From NCBI GenBank assembly GCA_034664425.1, contig JAXDHR010000105.1, positions 17,094 to 81,093 of the forward strand: a stretch of DNA of 64,000 nucleotides. The letters run 5' to 3'. This document shows, in pieces, positions 1 through 7,179 of the stretch. Under the pieces are notes generated by a model. It had not been told where the DNA came from. It did not search any database and worked only from the letters and a program-made list of their open reading frames with translations. This DNA comes from DATBDM01 sp034664425. GTDB lineage: Bacteria > Actinomycetota > Thermoleophilia > Solirubrobacterales > Solirubrobacteraceae. Every line of letters starts with the position of its first letter. The first letter of the stretch is position 1. The translations under genes were made by a program, and so were the position numbers.

Positions 1-132
1 GCGGCGAACCATCACCCGGACATCCTGATCCACGGGTACAGCCGCGTCCGGCTGACGCTCTCCACGCACTCCGCCGGCGGGATCACGCAGGCCGACCTCG
101 ACCTCGCACGCCAGATCGACGACGCGGCCTGA
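1..132 (+). CDS. phhB: 4a-hydroxytetrahydrobiopterin dehydratase, C-terminal part
   Basis: Only the last 43 codons lie in the window; the 5' end is cut off by the window edge. The frame ends with TGA at 130-132. The peptide carries the family's C-terminal signature NHHPDI followed by a beta strand (VRLTLSTH) and a final helix (TQADLDLARQID). The two histidines belong to the active site of pterin-4a-carbinolamine dehydratase, which dehydrates 4a-hydroxytetrahydropterin so that the cofactor can be recycled, or acts as a small moonlighting protein in bacteria without aromatic hydroxylases. The family is about 95-110 residues, so roughly half is missing. Family assignment is firm; its role in this organism is inferred. 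Confidence 0.85.
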   Translation, partial: AANHHPDILIHGYSRVRLTLSTHSAGGITQADLDLARQIDDAA

Positions 133-251
133 CGGGTAGCACCAGCCGGTATCCGCCCGGGCTGCTGCTACCGTTCGCCTCGTCGCCCGATGAACGACGA
201 CGACTCCTCCCGAAGTAACGGCGCGCGAACCGCGCGCCCAGGGGACCGCCC

Positions 252-1586
252 ATGACCACGGCGCTGCTGCTGCTGGCCGTCCTGGTCCTCATCCTCCTCA
301 ACGCGTTCTTCGTCGCCGCGGAGTTCGCGCTCGTGCGCTCGCGCAAGGCGCACCTCGAGGCCGACGCGGAGGCGGGCAAGCGCGGCGCGACCGTCGCCGT
401 GCGGCTGATGGACGACCTCTCGCGCTACCTCAGCGCGGTTCAGGTCGCGATCACCCTGACCTCGCTGGGCATCGGCTTCATCGGCGAGCCGGCGGTCGGC
501 AGCATCTTCCAGGACGTCCTCGGCGAGAACGTCTCGCACGGCCTGCGCTACGCGATCTCCTTCGCGATCGCGTACCTGATCACGACGTCGCTGCACATCG
601 TCTTCGGCGAGCAGGTCCCGAAGCTCTACGCGATCCAGAGGGCAGAGCCGATGGCGCGCATGACCGCGCGCCCGCTGTTCCTCTTCGCTCGGATCGTGAG
701 CCCGTTCGTGGCCGCGCTCAACGCGACGACCAACGGGGTGCTGCGGCTGATCGGCCTGCGCACCTCCGGCCAGCTGGACGAAGCCGAGTCGCCGGAGGAG
801 CTGCGGGTGCTGATCCAGGAGTCGGTGACCGGCGGCAAGCTCGACCCGGGCGAGGCGGGGATGCTCACCGGCGTCTTCCACCTGCACGAGCAGCAGGCGC
901 GCCAGGTGATGACGCCCGCGCCCGCCGTGGTCACGGTCGACCTCTCTGAGGACGTCGAAACGGCGATGCGCCGCTGCGTCTCCTCCGGTCACACCCGTCT
1001 GGTCGTCACCGAGGGCGAGAACGCCGACCGGGTGCGCGGCATCGTGCACACCAACCAGCTCTCGCAGCGGCTGCTGAGCGACGGGCCCGACGCGCGGATC
1101 GACGACCTCGTGCGCCCCGCGCCGATCGTCCCGGAGACCAAGCCGCTGGACGATCTGCTCGCCGACCTGCAGCGCCAGCGCTCCTCGCTGGCCGTGGTGA
1201 TCGACGAGTACGGCCGGACAGCCGGCATCGTCACGGTCGAGGACATCATCGAGGAGGTCGTCGGCGAGATCGACGACGAGACCGACCCGCAGGGCGGCGC
1301 CGTCCGGCGGCTCCCGAACGGCGACTGGTTCGTGCGCGGCCATGTCGCCATCACCGACCTCGCCGACTACGGGCTCGAGCTCCCGGTCGACTCCGATGCC
1401 TACAACTCGGTCGGCGGCTTCGTGTTCGGCGAGCTCGGGCGGCTGCCCAAGCGCGGCGACACCGTGCAGCACAACGGCTACTCGATCCGCGTCGAGTCCG
1501 TGCGCGAGAACCGCATCGAGGCGGTCCGGATCCGGGAGCGGCGAGGCAGGACGCCCGCGGCAGCCGTCGCCGACGAGCGCAGCTGA
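252..1586 (+). CDS. CorC/HlyC-type membrane protein (DUF21, CBS pair, CorC_HlyC)
   Basis: This 444-residue protein has the full architecture of the hemolysin C/CorC family. An N-terminal DUF21 membrane domain (residues about 1-190) starts with a hydrophobic helix running into NAFFVAAEFALVRSRK. Two CBS domains follow (about 205-330, with VVIDEYGRTAGIVTVEDIIEE in the second) and a C-terminal CorC_HlyC domain (about 350-430, GGFVFGELGRLPKRGD). The family is linked to magnesium or cobalt efflux and ion homeostasis; the older hemolysin label is misleading. The ATG at 252 is chosen because the hydrophobic helix starts at once. It stands alone, with a structured RNA region downstream. The ion handled cannot be read from sequence. 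Confidence 0.9.
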   Translation: MTTALLLLAVLVLILLNAFFVAAEFALVRSRKAHLEADAEAGKRGATVAVRLMDDLSRYLSAVQVAITLTSLGIGFIGEPAVGSIFQDVLGENVSHGLRYAISFAIAYLITTSLHIVFGEQVPKLYAIQRAEPMARMTARPLFLFARIVSPFVAALNATTNGVLRLIGLRTSGQLDEAESPEELRVLIQESVTGGKLDPGEAGMLTGVFHLHEQQARQVMTPAPAVVTVDLSEDVETAMRRCVSSGHTRLVVTEGENADRVRGIVHTNQLSQRLLSDGPDARIDDLVRPAPIVPETKPLDDLLADLQRQRSSLAVVIDEYGRTAGIVTVEDIIEEVVGEIDDETDPQGGAVRRLPNGDWFVRGHVAITDLADYGLELPVDSDAYNSVGGFVFGELGRLPKRGDTVQHNGYSIRVESVRENRIEAVRIRERRGRTPAAAVADERS

Positions 1587-1640
1587 GCCGGCGCGCACCT
1601 GCGAGCTTCTACGGTTGCGAAAAGAAACTGTGTGACAGAT

Positions 1641-1669
1641 TGCACAAGGGGTCGAAACGCGCTACCTTG
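1641..1669 (+). promoter_or_regulatory. Candidate housekeeping promoter for the structured RNA
   Basis: TTGCAC at 1641-1646 and TACCTT at 1664-1669 are separated by exactly 17 bases, a good fit to a sigma-70-type promoter in GC-rich DNA. Transcription would start near 1676, just before a run of hairpins that ends in a terminator at 1850-1895. The placement supports the idea of an independent RNA gene. It is a pattern match only. Confidence 0.45.
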
Positions 1670-1675
1670 CGGCTA

Positions 1676-1895
1676 ACCGACTTGCCGCTTCGGCGGTTGA
1701 GGAGGAGAGAGGGAGATCCTGGGGAGGATCGACCGAGAGAGACCACGACGCGTCCGGCTCAGGGGAGCGAGCCGGGCGCGGAGTGCGTTAAGGGGGCGGC
1801 TCGTCACGGTGCGGTAGACGTCCGTGGGGGAGCGTGCCGGCCCTTAACGCGAAACGCCCGACTCAGGGGAAGCGAGCCGGGCGTTTCGTGTTTCT
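1676..1895 (+). ncRNA. Candidate structured non-coding RNA with several hairpins
   Basis: About 220 bases between the CorC/HlyC gene and a convergent dehydrogenase gene fold into a row of strong stems: CCGC-TTCG-GCGG (1686-1697), GATCCT/AGGATC with a GGGG loop (1716-1731), a 12-pair stem CGCGTCCGGCTC/GAGCCGGGCGCG (1749-1780), a perfect 10-pair stem GCGTTAAGGG/CCCTTAACGC (1785-1850) that encloses CACGG/CCGTG (1805-1826), and a terminator stem (1850-1888). The 12-pair stem and the terminator stem share nearly the same arm and loop, CTCAGGGGA(A)GCGAG. A promoter-like element precedes it. It does not match tmRNA, RNase P RNA, SRP RNA or 6S RNA as I know them. A reading frame of about 115 codons crosses it but is broken up by these stems and resembles no protein. 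The identity is unknown. Confidence 0.55.
1850..1895 (+). terminator. Rho-independent terminator ending the structured RNA
   Basis: CGAAACGCCCGACTC (1850-1864) pairs with GAGCCGGGCGTTTCG (1874-1888) with a single A-C mismatch around a 9-base loop, and TGTTTCT follows directly. A 15-base-pair GC-rich stem followed by a U-rich stretch is a classical terminator. Confidence 0.65.
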
Positions 1896-1909
1896 GGAGG
1901 AGGGGTGCG

Positions 1910-1987
1910 ATGAGGTTCGTTCGTCGCACAAGGAAGATTCCCAATCTTCTCTCAATACGAACTAAACATTTCCTCGCGATGTCCTGA
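1910..1987 (+). CDS. Possible 25-residue basic small protein
   Basis: A strong Shine-Dalgarno sequence (GGAGGAGG, 1897-1904) lies 5 bases before ATG 1910, opening a 25-codon frame that ends at TGA 1985-1987. The peptide begins MRFVRRTRKIPNLL and is rich in Arg and Lys. The start codon sits inside a possible hairpin (GTGCG 1905-1909 with CGCAC 1925-1929), and a second perfect stem, GAAGATT/AATCTTC (1933-1949), lies within the frame. Base use here is much more AT-rich than in neighbouring genes. This could be a small basic protein, a leader peptide or chance; only the ribosome site supports translation. Confidence 0.3.
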   Translation: MRFVRRTRKIPNLLSIRTKHFLAMS

Positions 1988-2004
1988 AGCTCTCATGGAC
2001 CGCC

Positions 2005-2799
2005 TCAGTCGTAGGCGTAGAACCCCCGCTTGCTCTTCCGGCCCAGCTCGCCGGCCTCGATCATGCGCTCGAGCCGCGCGGGGATGTCGGCGCCGATCGT
2101 GCGGCCGATCGAGACCGAGACGTCCATCCCGACGAGGTCGAGCAGCGCGAGCGGGCCCATCGGGTGCCCGGCGCCGAGCTTCATGCAGGTATCGATCGCC
2201 TCGGGCTCGAGCCCCGTCGCTTCCAGCAGCCGTACGGCCTCGAAGAGGAACGGGAACAGCAGGCGGTTGACGACGAAGCCGGGCGTGTCCGGCACCTCGA
2301 CCGCCGTCTTGCCCAGCGTGTCGCACAGCGCGCGCGAGCGCGCGCGTGTGTCGTCGCTCGCCACGGCCGGGAAGACGAGCTCGATGAGGTCCATGCGGGG
2401 GACCGGGTTGAACACGTGCAGGCCGACGAAGCGGTCGGGACGGCCCGACGCGTGCGCGAGGGCCTCGACCGACAGCGACGAGGTGGTGGTGGCGAGAATC
2501 GCCGCCGGGTCGACGTGGGTGGAGAGGTCCGCCATCAGCGCTGTCTTGGCGTCCTGGTCCTCGACGATCGCCTCGACGATGAAGCTGGCATCGGTGAGTG
2601 CCGCGGCGTCGCAGGTGACGCGCAGGTTGCCGTTGACGGACGCGCCCGCCTTCTCGCAGATGCGGCTGACGGCCCCGTGGGCGCGCTGGGCGGAGTCGTC
2701 CGAGCGCGCCCATACGACGACCTGCCCCTGCTGGGCGGCGAGGGCCGCCAGGCCGCACGCGATGGCTCCGCTTCCGGCGATCCCGACTGTCTCTGACAC
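2005..2799 (-). CDS. 3-hydroxyacyl-CoA (3-hydroxybutyryl-CoA) dehydrogenase
   Basis: This 264-residue protein is a stand-alone short-chain 3-hydroxyacyl-CoA dehydrogenase, which oxidises the 3-hydroxyl of acyl-CoA with NAD(P) in beta-oxidation or butyrate/PHB metabolism. The N-terminal Rossmann fold has the dinucleotide motif GIAGSGAIACG. GLHVFNPVP carries the catalytic histidine, and the C-terminal 3HCDH dimer domain includes DTPGFVVNRLLFPFLFEA and GAGHPMGPLALLD. It is slightly shorter than the usual 280-290 residues but has all key blocks. A near-perfect palindrome lies about 20 bases upstream of ATG 2799 and probably binds a TetR-type repressor. No other fatty-acid gene adjoins it, so substrate chain length is open. 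Confidence 0.88.
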   Translation of the reverse strand: MSETVGIAGSGAIACGLAALAAQQGQVVVWARSDDSAQRAHGAVSRICEKAGASVNGNLRVTCDAAALTDASFIVEAIVEDQDAKTALMADLSTHVDPAAILATTTSSLSVEALAHASGRPDRFVGLHVFNPVPRMDLIELVFPAVASDDTRARSRALCDTLGKTAVEVPDTPGFVVNRLLFPFLFEAVRLLEATGLEPEAIDTCMKLGAGHPMGPLALLDLVGMDVSVSIGRTIGADIPARLERMIEAGELGRKSKRGFYAYD

Positions 2800-2819
2800 G
2801 CTGGTTTCGTCTCCTTGAT

Positions 2820-2837
2820 TGGCTGACTAGTCAGTCA
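2820..2837 (-). promoter_or_regulatory. Palindromic operator, TetR-family style
   Basis: TGGCTGACTAGTCAGTCA is an inverted repeat with one mismatched pair around a perfect core CTGACTAGTCAG (2823-2834). It sits 20 bases before the start codon of the dehydrogenase gene, where a repressor would block transcription. TetR-family regulators of acyl-CoA metabolism commonly use operators of this form; the regulator itself is not in the window. Confidence 0.5.
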
Positions 2838-2911
2838 ACTCAGGAGAGACTACGGATTTTCGGCTCCCGACGGTGCCGTTTCCGCAACCGTGTCGCCGGC
2901 CGGCCGGCCGG

Positions 2912-3286
2912 TCAGGAGCGGCCGTCGAGCTCGGCGAGGCGGCGCTTGGGAGCGCGGTCCAGCCACGCGTCCTCGATCACGCCGGCGATCTCGTCGGGCG
3001 TGGCGTCGCGATCCAGCCGCAGCCCGATCCAGCCGCGGTGACCGACGTAGGGCGGGACGAAGTAGCGGTCCGGGCTCGAGGCGGTCAGCGCCGCCTGGGC
3101 GCCGGGCGGGGCGGCGCACCAGAGCGCAAGGCGACCGTCGCCGTGATGGTCGTCCATGAACATCGCGAACGTGTGCTTGCCGTCGATGAAGAACGCCGGC
3201 GCGCCATGGCTGGGACGTTCGCTCGCACCGGGGAGGGCGAGGCAGATCTCGCGGACCATCGCGAGCGCGCCGGCGCGCTCGGTCAC
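2912..3286 (-). CDS. MmcQ/YjbR family protein
   Basis: This 124-residue protein starts at GTG 3286, overlapping the stop of xseB by four bases (GTGA), which points to translational coupling. It matches the MmcQ/YjbR (CyaY-like fold) family: CLALPGASERPSHGAPAFF at the N terminus, a central DHHGDGRLALWCAAPPG segment and RYFVPPYVGHRGWIGLRL near the end. Members are small cytoplasmic proteins of uncertain function, sometimes called DNA-binding. A longer frame upstream exists, but the residues before GTG 3286 are low-complexity arginine-rich shadow sequence of xseB. Family firm, function unknown. Confidence 0.82.
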   Translation of the reverse strand: MTERAGALAMVREICLALPGASERPSHGAPAFFIDGKHTFAMFMDDHHGDGRLALWCAAPPGAQAALTASSPDRYFVPPYVGHRGWIGLRLDRDATPDEIAGVIEDAWLDRAPKRRLAELDGRS

Positions 3287-3522
3287 GCCGCTTCGGCTCG
3301 CCCGCCCTCGAGCCGGGCGACGAGCTCGTCGAGGCGCAGCTCCTCGAGCCCGCGCCCGACGGCTTCGAGCTCCGCCGCGCAGAACTCGACGTGCCGGCGA
3401 CCCTCCTGGCAGAGCTCGAGCGTCTCGCGCAGCCCGGCCTCGCCCGAGTCCAGGCGGGCGATGATCGCCTCGAGCCGCTCGCAAGCGGCCTCGTAGGTGA
3501 GTGCGACGTCGGTCTCGGCCAT
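3283..3522 (-). CDS. xseB: Exodeoxyribonuclease VII small subunit
   Basis: This 79-residue protein begins MAETDVALTYEAACERLEAI and continues with the typical XseB pattern of two helices (ARLDSGEAGLRETLELCQEG, then a second helix ending in LEELRLDELVARLEGG). XseB binds the large subunit to form exonuclease VII, which degrades single-stranded DNA from both ends in mismatch repair and damage tolerance. Length is typical (60-85 residues). It starts 8 bases after the stop of xseA and overlaps the YjbR start, so xseA-xseB-yjbR form one operon. Confidence 0.93.
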   Translation of the reverse strand: MAETDVALTYEAACERLEAIIARLDSGEAGLRETLELCQEGRRHVEFCAAELEAVGRGLEELRLDELVARLEGGRAEAA

Positions 3523-3530
3523 CGTCCGTC

Positions 3531-4916
3531 TCAGGGTACGCGGGGCGCGGACGGATCGGGCCGCACGGGCACGCGGCCGTCGTGCAGCCGCAGGGTCAGC
3601 TCCGTCTGGGCGCGTGCGGCCGCGGCGCTCGTCACCGGTTCGCCGCCCGCGCCCTCGACGAGCGCGTAGCCGCGCTCGAGCGTGCGCTGGGGATCGTGGG
3701 CGGCCAGCGCGACGCGCAGACGCTCGAGGTCGCGGCGGCGGCGCTCGAGCGCCGCCGCGCGCCCGCGGTCCAGCGCGGCGGCGCCCGCCTGCGCGCGCAG
3801 TGCGCCGCGCGTGCGGACGAGCGCGGCGGCGTCGCCCTTGCGCCGCAGCGCGGCGGCCGCGCCACGCGTCGCCCGGTCGCGCTCCGCGACGCCGCGGCGT
3901 GCGGCGGCGCGCAGCTCGCGCAGCTGCTGGTGCAGGCGGGTGCGGTGGCGGGCCACGTGCTCGGCGGGCGCGCGCGAGAGCCGCGCGAGTGTTCGCGCAC
4001 GCTCGACGATCGCGCGCCGGCCCTGACGCTCCAGCCGCGCTGCGGCCGCTCGCAGCGCCGCGTGCGCCTCGGCGCAGTGGACCGGGACCGCCGCCTCGGC
4101 CGCATGGGTCGGCGTCGAGGCCGCGAGCGCGGCGACGTCGTCGAGCAGCGTCCGGTCGGTGTGGTGGCCCACGGAGGAGATCACCGGGACGCGCAGCAGC
4201 GCGACGGTGCGGCACAGCGTCTCGTCGCAGAAGGCGAAGAGGTCCGCGAGCGAGCCCCCGCCGCGCGCCACGATCACCACGTCGACCTCCGGGCAGGCCG
4301 CGAGGTCCTGCAGCGCGCGCGTGATCCTGGGCGCGGCGTGGCGATCCTGGACCGGGGCGAAGGCCCACACCACGCGCCCGCCCCAGCCGCGCCGGCGCAA
4401 CCCGGCGATGACGTCGTCGCGCGCCTTGCCGGTCTCGCCGCAGACGACGCCGATCGTGCGCGGCAGCGCTCGGCGCGGCAGTCGCTTCTGCGGCGCGAAC
4501 AGCCCTTCGGCGTGCAGTGTGCGGCGCAGCCGCTCGAGCTGGGCGAGCAGGTCGCCCTCGCCGGCGATGCGGACGTCCGTCACGTCGAAGCTGAACGAGG
4601 GCGAGGAGGTGCGCGAGCCGGGGTAGAAGTCGCAGCCGCCCGCGGCGACCACCTGGGCGCCGTCGGCCAGCGCAGCGATCCCGAGCGCGTCCCAGTCGCG
4701 CCGCCACATCGAGCAGGGCAGCGCGCCGGTGGCGTCGCGCAACTCGAAGTAGACCTTCGCACGCCCGCTCCTGAAGCCCCAGACCTCGCCGAACACCTGC
4801 ACGTGCGCGAAGCCGCGCAGGCGCTCGCGCAGGCCGGCTGCGTAGTGGCCCACCGGCCATGGGCCGGTCAGGGTCGAGCCCGGGATGCCGGTGGGACGCG
4901 TGCTGGGGTCGTTCAC
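3531..4916 (-). CDS. xseA: Exodeoxyribonuclease VII large subunit
   Basis: The 461-residue large subunit starts at GTG 4916, preceded by a GGTGGAG ribosome site. An N-terminal OB-fold domain (residues about 15-110, with VQVFGEVWGFRSGRAKVYFELRD) binds single-stranded DNA. The catalytic core carries PRTIGVVCGETGKARDD, DVVIVARGGGSLADLFAFCD and VISSVGHHTDRTLLDDVA. A long Arg/Ala-rich coiled coil follows and the conserved C-terminal RTLERGYALV closes the protein. With XseB it forms exonuclease VII. The open frame continues upstream to 5210 but those codons lack family similarity, so GTG 4916 is preferred. Confidence 0.94.
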   Translation of the reverse strand: MNDPSTRPTGIPGSTLTGPWPVGHYAAGLRERLRGFAHVQVFGEVWGFRSGRAKVYFELRDATGALPCSMWRRDWDALGIAALADGAQVVAAGGCDFYPGSRTSSPSFSFDVTDVRIAGEGDLLAQLERLRRTLHAEGLFAPQKRLPRRALPRTIGVVCGETGKARDDVIAGLRRRGWGGRVVWAFAPVQDRHAAPRITRALQDLAACPEVDVVIVARGGGSLADLFAFCDETLCRTVALLRVPVISSVGHHTDRTLLDDVAALAASTPTHAAEAAVPVHCAEAHAALRAAAARLERQGRRAIVERARTLARLSRAPAEHVARHRTRLHQQLRELRAAARRGVAERDRATRGAAAALRRKGDAAALVRTRGALRAQAGAAALDRGRAAALERRRRDLERLRVALAAHDPQRTLERGYALVEGAGGEPVTSAAAARAQTELTLRLHDGRVPVRPDPSAPRVP

Positions 4917-5281
4917 GGGGCACTCCACCCTAGAGGCGCGTCCGGCGATTTCTCGCCCCCGGTGGCGGGCGGTAATCGGCGATGCCGGGCCCACTCCTCG
5001 ATGACGGAGTTTGACGTTCGCGCCCTCATCCCCGCGGCCGGCGGCCGGCAAGCGAGCCGTGGTGCGGCCGCAGCGCCCGCCGTGGGCGGTCCGTCCGCGG
5101 CGCCCGCCGTGCCGGTTGCGCCGGCGGCCCGTCGTGCGCGCTCGCCGCGAGCGCGTGGGCCAGCAGGATGCTGAGTACGACACGCCGCGCGGCCTCGGCG
5201 TGCGCGCCACAGCCGCCCGAGGCCCGCAGGGCTGTGATCAGCAACCGCTCCAGCGGCGCCCGTGGGGGCGCGTCGTGCCGC
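4917..5281. other. Intergenic stretch with a weak possible small frame
   Basis: No recognisable gene lies in these 365 bases. On the minus strand, codons 5244 down to 5026 (a TTG start would be needed) encode a peptide with a coding-like middle, LLITALRASGGCGAHAEAA followed by a hydrophobic helix RRVVLSILLAHALAAS, then Arg/Pro-rich residues. There is no good ribosome site and no family match, so I do not call it a gene. The promoter of xseA is expected in the first 60 bases. Confidence 0.4.
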
Positions 5282-5650
5282 TCAGCCGACGTTGCTGGAG
5301 GTCGGGTCGTGGCCGACCGGCTGCTCGCCCGGGACCCCCCGGGCGGCGGCGGCACTGCCCAGGACCGGCGTCGCCTCGTCCTCGCCGAGGCTCGGCAGCG
5401 GCCGCTGGCCGTCCTGGTAGCCCTCGCCACCGACCTGGCCCGTGACCGCGAGCCGCGTCAGGCGTGCGATCTCGACGTCGCCGAGGCGGCGCGCCGGATC
5501 ATCGGCGGAGAGGGGAGCGATCAGCCGCCGGATGCGCTCCCGCAGCTGCAGTGCGAAGTGCGGGGTCGACGAGCCCATGAGCTGGCGCACGTCGTCCACG
5601 GTCACCTGGCGGTCGCCGCGCAGGCGCTCGGGCTGCTCCATCTCGGCCAT
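5282..5650 (-). CDS. Hypothetical protein downstream of CWB2-like lipoprotein
   Basis: This 122-residue protein starts at ATG 5650, four bases after the stop of the lipoprotein gene, so the two are almost certainly cotranscribed. The first 90 residues look like a folded cytoplasmic helical domain (MAEMEQPERLRG, then TVDDVRQLMGSSTPHFALQL and RERIRRLIAPL), followed by a flexible Gly/Pro-rich tail. There is no signal peptide or membrane helix. I do not recognise a named family; a longer frame beginning at 5767 is rejected because it would overlap the lipoprotein and adds low-complexity sequence. Function unknown. Confidence 0.7.
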   Translation of the reverse strand: MAEMEQPERLRGDRQVTVDDVRQLMGSSTPHFALQLRERIRRLIAPLSADDPARRLGDVEIARLTRLAVTGQVGGEGYQDGQRPLPSLGEDEATPVLGSAAAARGVPGEQPVGHDPTSSNVG

Positions 5651-5654
5651 GCGG

Positions 5655-6869
5655 TCAGGCGCCTCCGGTGTCGACTGGCTGAATCTCGAGGAGGGCGTCG
5701 ATGCGCGATTGGACGTCGGCGGAGATGGCCGACTCGTCGCCAACGAGCCAGCCGTGATTGTAGACACCGCGCACGGGGTCCTTGTCGTAGCCCGGCTGGA
5801 TGTCGAGCAGGTAGTCCTGGACGTCCTTGGGAAGCGCCGACGCGGCCGAGACGAGCAGCAGCGGCCCGTAGCTGCCCGAGCCCGACAGCGCGGCCGCGGC
5901 CGCCGCGTCGGCGGTCCGCGTCGCGTTGGCGAACACGAGCCCGTGTCCCGGATCGACCAGGTTCCATCCGAAGGTCCCGTCGGCGTAGCGGGCCAGGAAG
6001 ATCGCGTTGGTGACCGGGTCGGAGGTGCCGATGCGCTTGACCGGGCCGAGGTTGCGGAGCTGCTTGAGCACGCCGCCGGAGATCGCCTCGGGCGGCCCGA
6101 CGACGTAGATCCGTGGCCGCTTGTGGTCCTTGATCGCCGCGACGGTGTCGCGCGGCAGCGTCGACTTCCCTGCCCACAGCACCGGCTCGCCCGACTTGGC
6201 CGCCCACGACGCCGCCGGCATCGCCAGCGGCGCGCGCGCGGAGGGCGCGACGACGACCGTGTCGCTCGCGCCGCCGGCCGCGCGCGCCTGCAGCCTGTCG
6301 ATCGAGCGCGCGATCGCCTCGGAGGAGCCGCCGCCGAGCCGGATCGACTTCAGCCCGCCGGGCCTGGGCGCAACGCCGATCCGGATGACCTGCGCGCCGC
6401 CCGCCTTGGCGGCGCCCGTCGGCGCCAGGTCCTTGAGCGCCTGCTGTGTGACCGCCGGCAGCTGCGCGCCGTCGCTGAGCAGGATCGGCGCGCGCAGCGG
6501 ACTGCCCATGAGCTGGGCGGCGGAGATCGCCGCGCGCCAGTCGTGCTCGTCGGCGAGCACGACGGCCTGCGGCCGGTTCTCGGGCGTCAGCGACGGATAC
6601 ACCGCGACCGCGACCGCGGCCGCAACGCTGGCCGGGTCGGCGCCCGGCACGCGCGTCGTGTTCTTCGTGGCGATGATCGGGAAGCCGACGGGCGCGCCCT
6701 GCTGCGCCGGCTGCGGCGTCGAATCAGCCGCCTGCGGCGTCGGCGTCGACGACGCGCGCCCGAGGACGGGCCCGTTGCTGCGTGGAGGGTTGTCGCCGCC
6801 GCCACCGCCGCAGCCCGCAAGGCCGACAGCGACGACGGTCAGCACCAAGAGGAGCCGCGGCCGCATCAC
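5655..6869 (-). CDS. Lipoprotein with CWB2-like cell-wall-binding repeats
   Basis: The 404-residue product opens with a lipoprotein signal peptide and lipobox LAGC (Cys at about residue 20) followed by a Gly-rich linker, so it should be lipidated by Lgt (gene at 14029) and held outside the membrane. The mature part has repeated alpha/beta units resembling cell-wall-binding repeat 2: TTRVPGADPASVAAAVAVAV, then QAVVLADEHDWRAAISAAQL with PILLSDG, and later VVGPPEAISGGVLKQL with RIGTSDPVTNA. In Clostridium CWB2 repeats hold proteins to anionic wall polymers. Similarity is moderate, so the binding role is an inference. It heads a two-gene operon with the gene at 5282. Confidence 0.72.
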   Translation of the reverse strand: MMRPRLLLVLTVVAVGLAGCGGGGGDNPPRSNGPVLGRASSTPTPQAADSTPQPAQQGAPVGFPIIATKNTTRVPGADPASVAAAVAVAVYPSLTPENRPQAVVLADEHDWRAAISAAQLMGSPLRAPILLSDGAQLPAVTQQALKDLAPTGAAKAGGAQVIRIGVAPRPGGLKSIRLGGGSSEAIARSIDRLQARAAGGASDTVVVAPSARAPLAMPAASWAAKSGEPVLWAGKSTLPRDTVAAIKDHKRPRIYVVGPPEAISGGVLKQLRNLGPVKRIGTSDPVTNAIFLARYADGTFGWNLVDPGHGLVFANATRTADAAAAAALSGSGSYGPLLLVSAASALPKDVQDYLLDIQPGYDKDPVRGVYNHGWLVGDESAISADVQSRIDALLEIQPVDTGGA

Positions 6870-6982
6870 CGAACACGCAGGCTAGAAGAGACACGCCCGC
6901 GCGTCTCCAGAAGAGGGGGATTCGAAACGAATGCGCCGGGGCACCCGCTACTCTGCAGCGCCGGTCGCTCAAGCCCACGCGG

Positions 6983-7013
6983 TTGACGACCGAACAACGA
7001 CTCGACACATAAT
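6983..7013 (+). promoter_or_regulatory. Candidate promoter for the c-di-AMP riboswitch transcript
   Basis: TTGACG (6983-6988) and CATAAT (7008-7013) are 19 bases apart, a little long but otherwise close to a housekeeping promoter. It lies just before the riboswitch and on the same strand. A 13-base palindrome, ATTCGAAACGAAT (6920-6932), lies further upstream between this gene and the divergent lipoprotein gene and could be an operator. Confidence 0.4.
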
Positions 7014-7031
7014 CGCGGCTTCCTATATGTT

Positions 7032-7162
7032 GCCGCGCCATGCCGAACTCCCGGTGAGGGCCGGGAGGCGGGGGACCCAAAGCAGTTGGGGCGAATCGCG
7101 CCGCAAGGCGTGAAGCGCAGGCTCTTTCAGCGCTAGCCCGTCAGCTAACCCCGTAGGCCGAC
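7032..7162 (+). promoter_or_regulatory. ydaO/yuaA-type c-di-AMP riboswitch
   Basis: The leader of the NlpC/P60-like gene carries the conserved blocks of the ydaO-yuaA riboswitch in order: GCCGAACTCCCGG (7042-7054), GGCGGGGGACCCA, TTGGGGCGAATC (7086-7097), then GCTAGCCCGTCAGCTAACC (7132-7150) and CCGTAGGC. This RNA senses cyclic di-AMP and normally shuts expression off when the nucleotide is high. In actinobacteria it is known upstream of cell-wall hydrolase genes such as rpf and NlpC/P60 genes, exactly as here. Edges are approximate. Confidence 0.92.
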
Positions 7163-7179
7163 GAAAGAGGATTCAGGCC

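Noticed and set aside
168..1598. Minus-strand frame of 476 codons opposite the CorC/HlyC gene
   Set aside because: Asp/Arg/Leu-rich shadow with no domain; the plus-strand protein is complete.
1640..1909. Upstream part of an open frame running 1640-1987
   Set aside because: It crosses five strong hairpins and a terminator and has no protein-like composition. Only the final 25 codons have a ribosome site.
5026..5244. Possible small minus-strand gene after the gene at 5282
   Set aside because: It would need a TTG start without ribosome site and its second half is low-complexity. Left as an uncertain intergenic feature.
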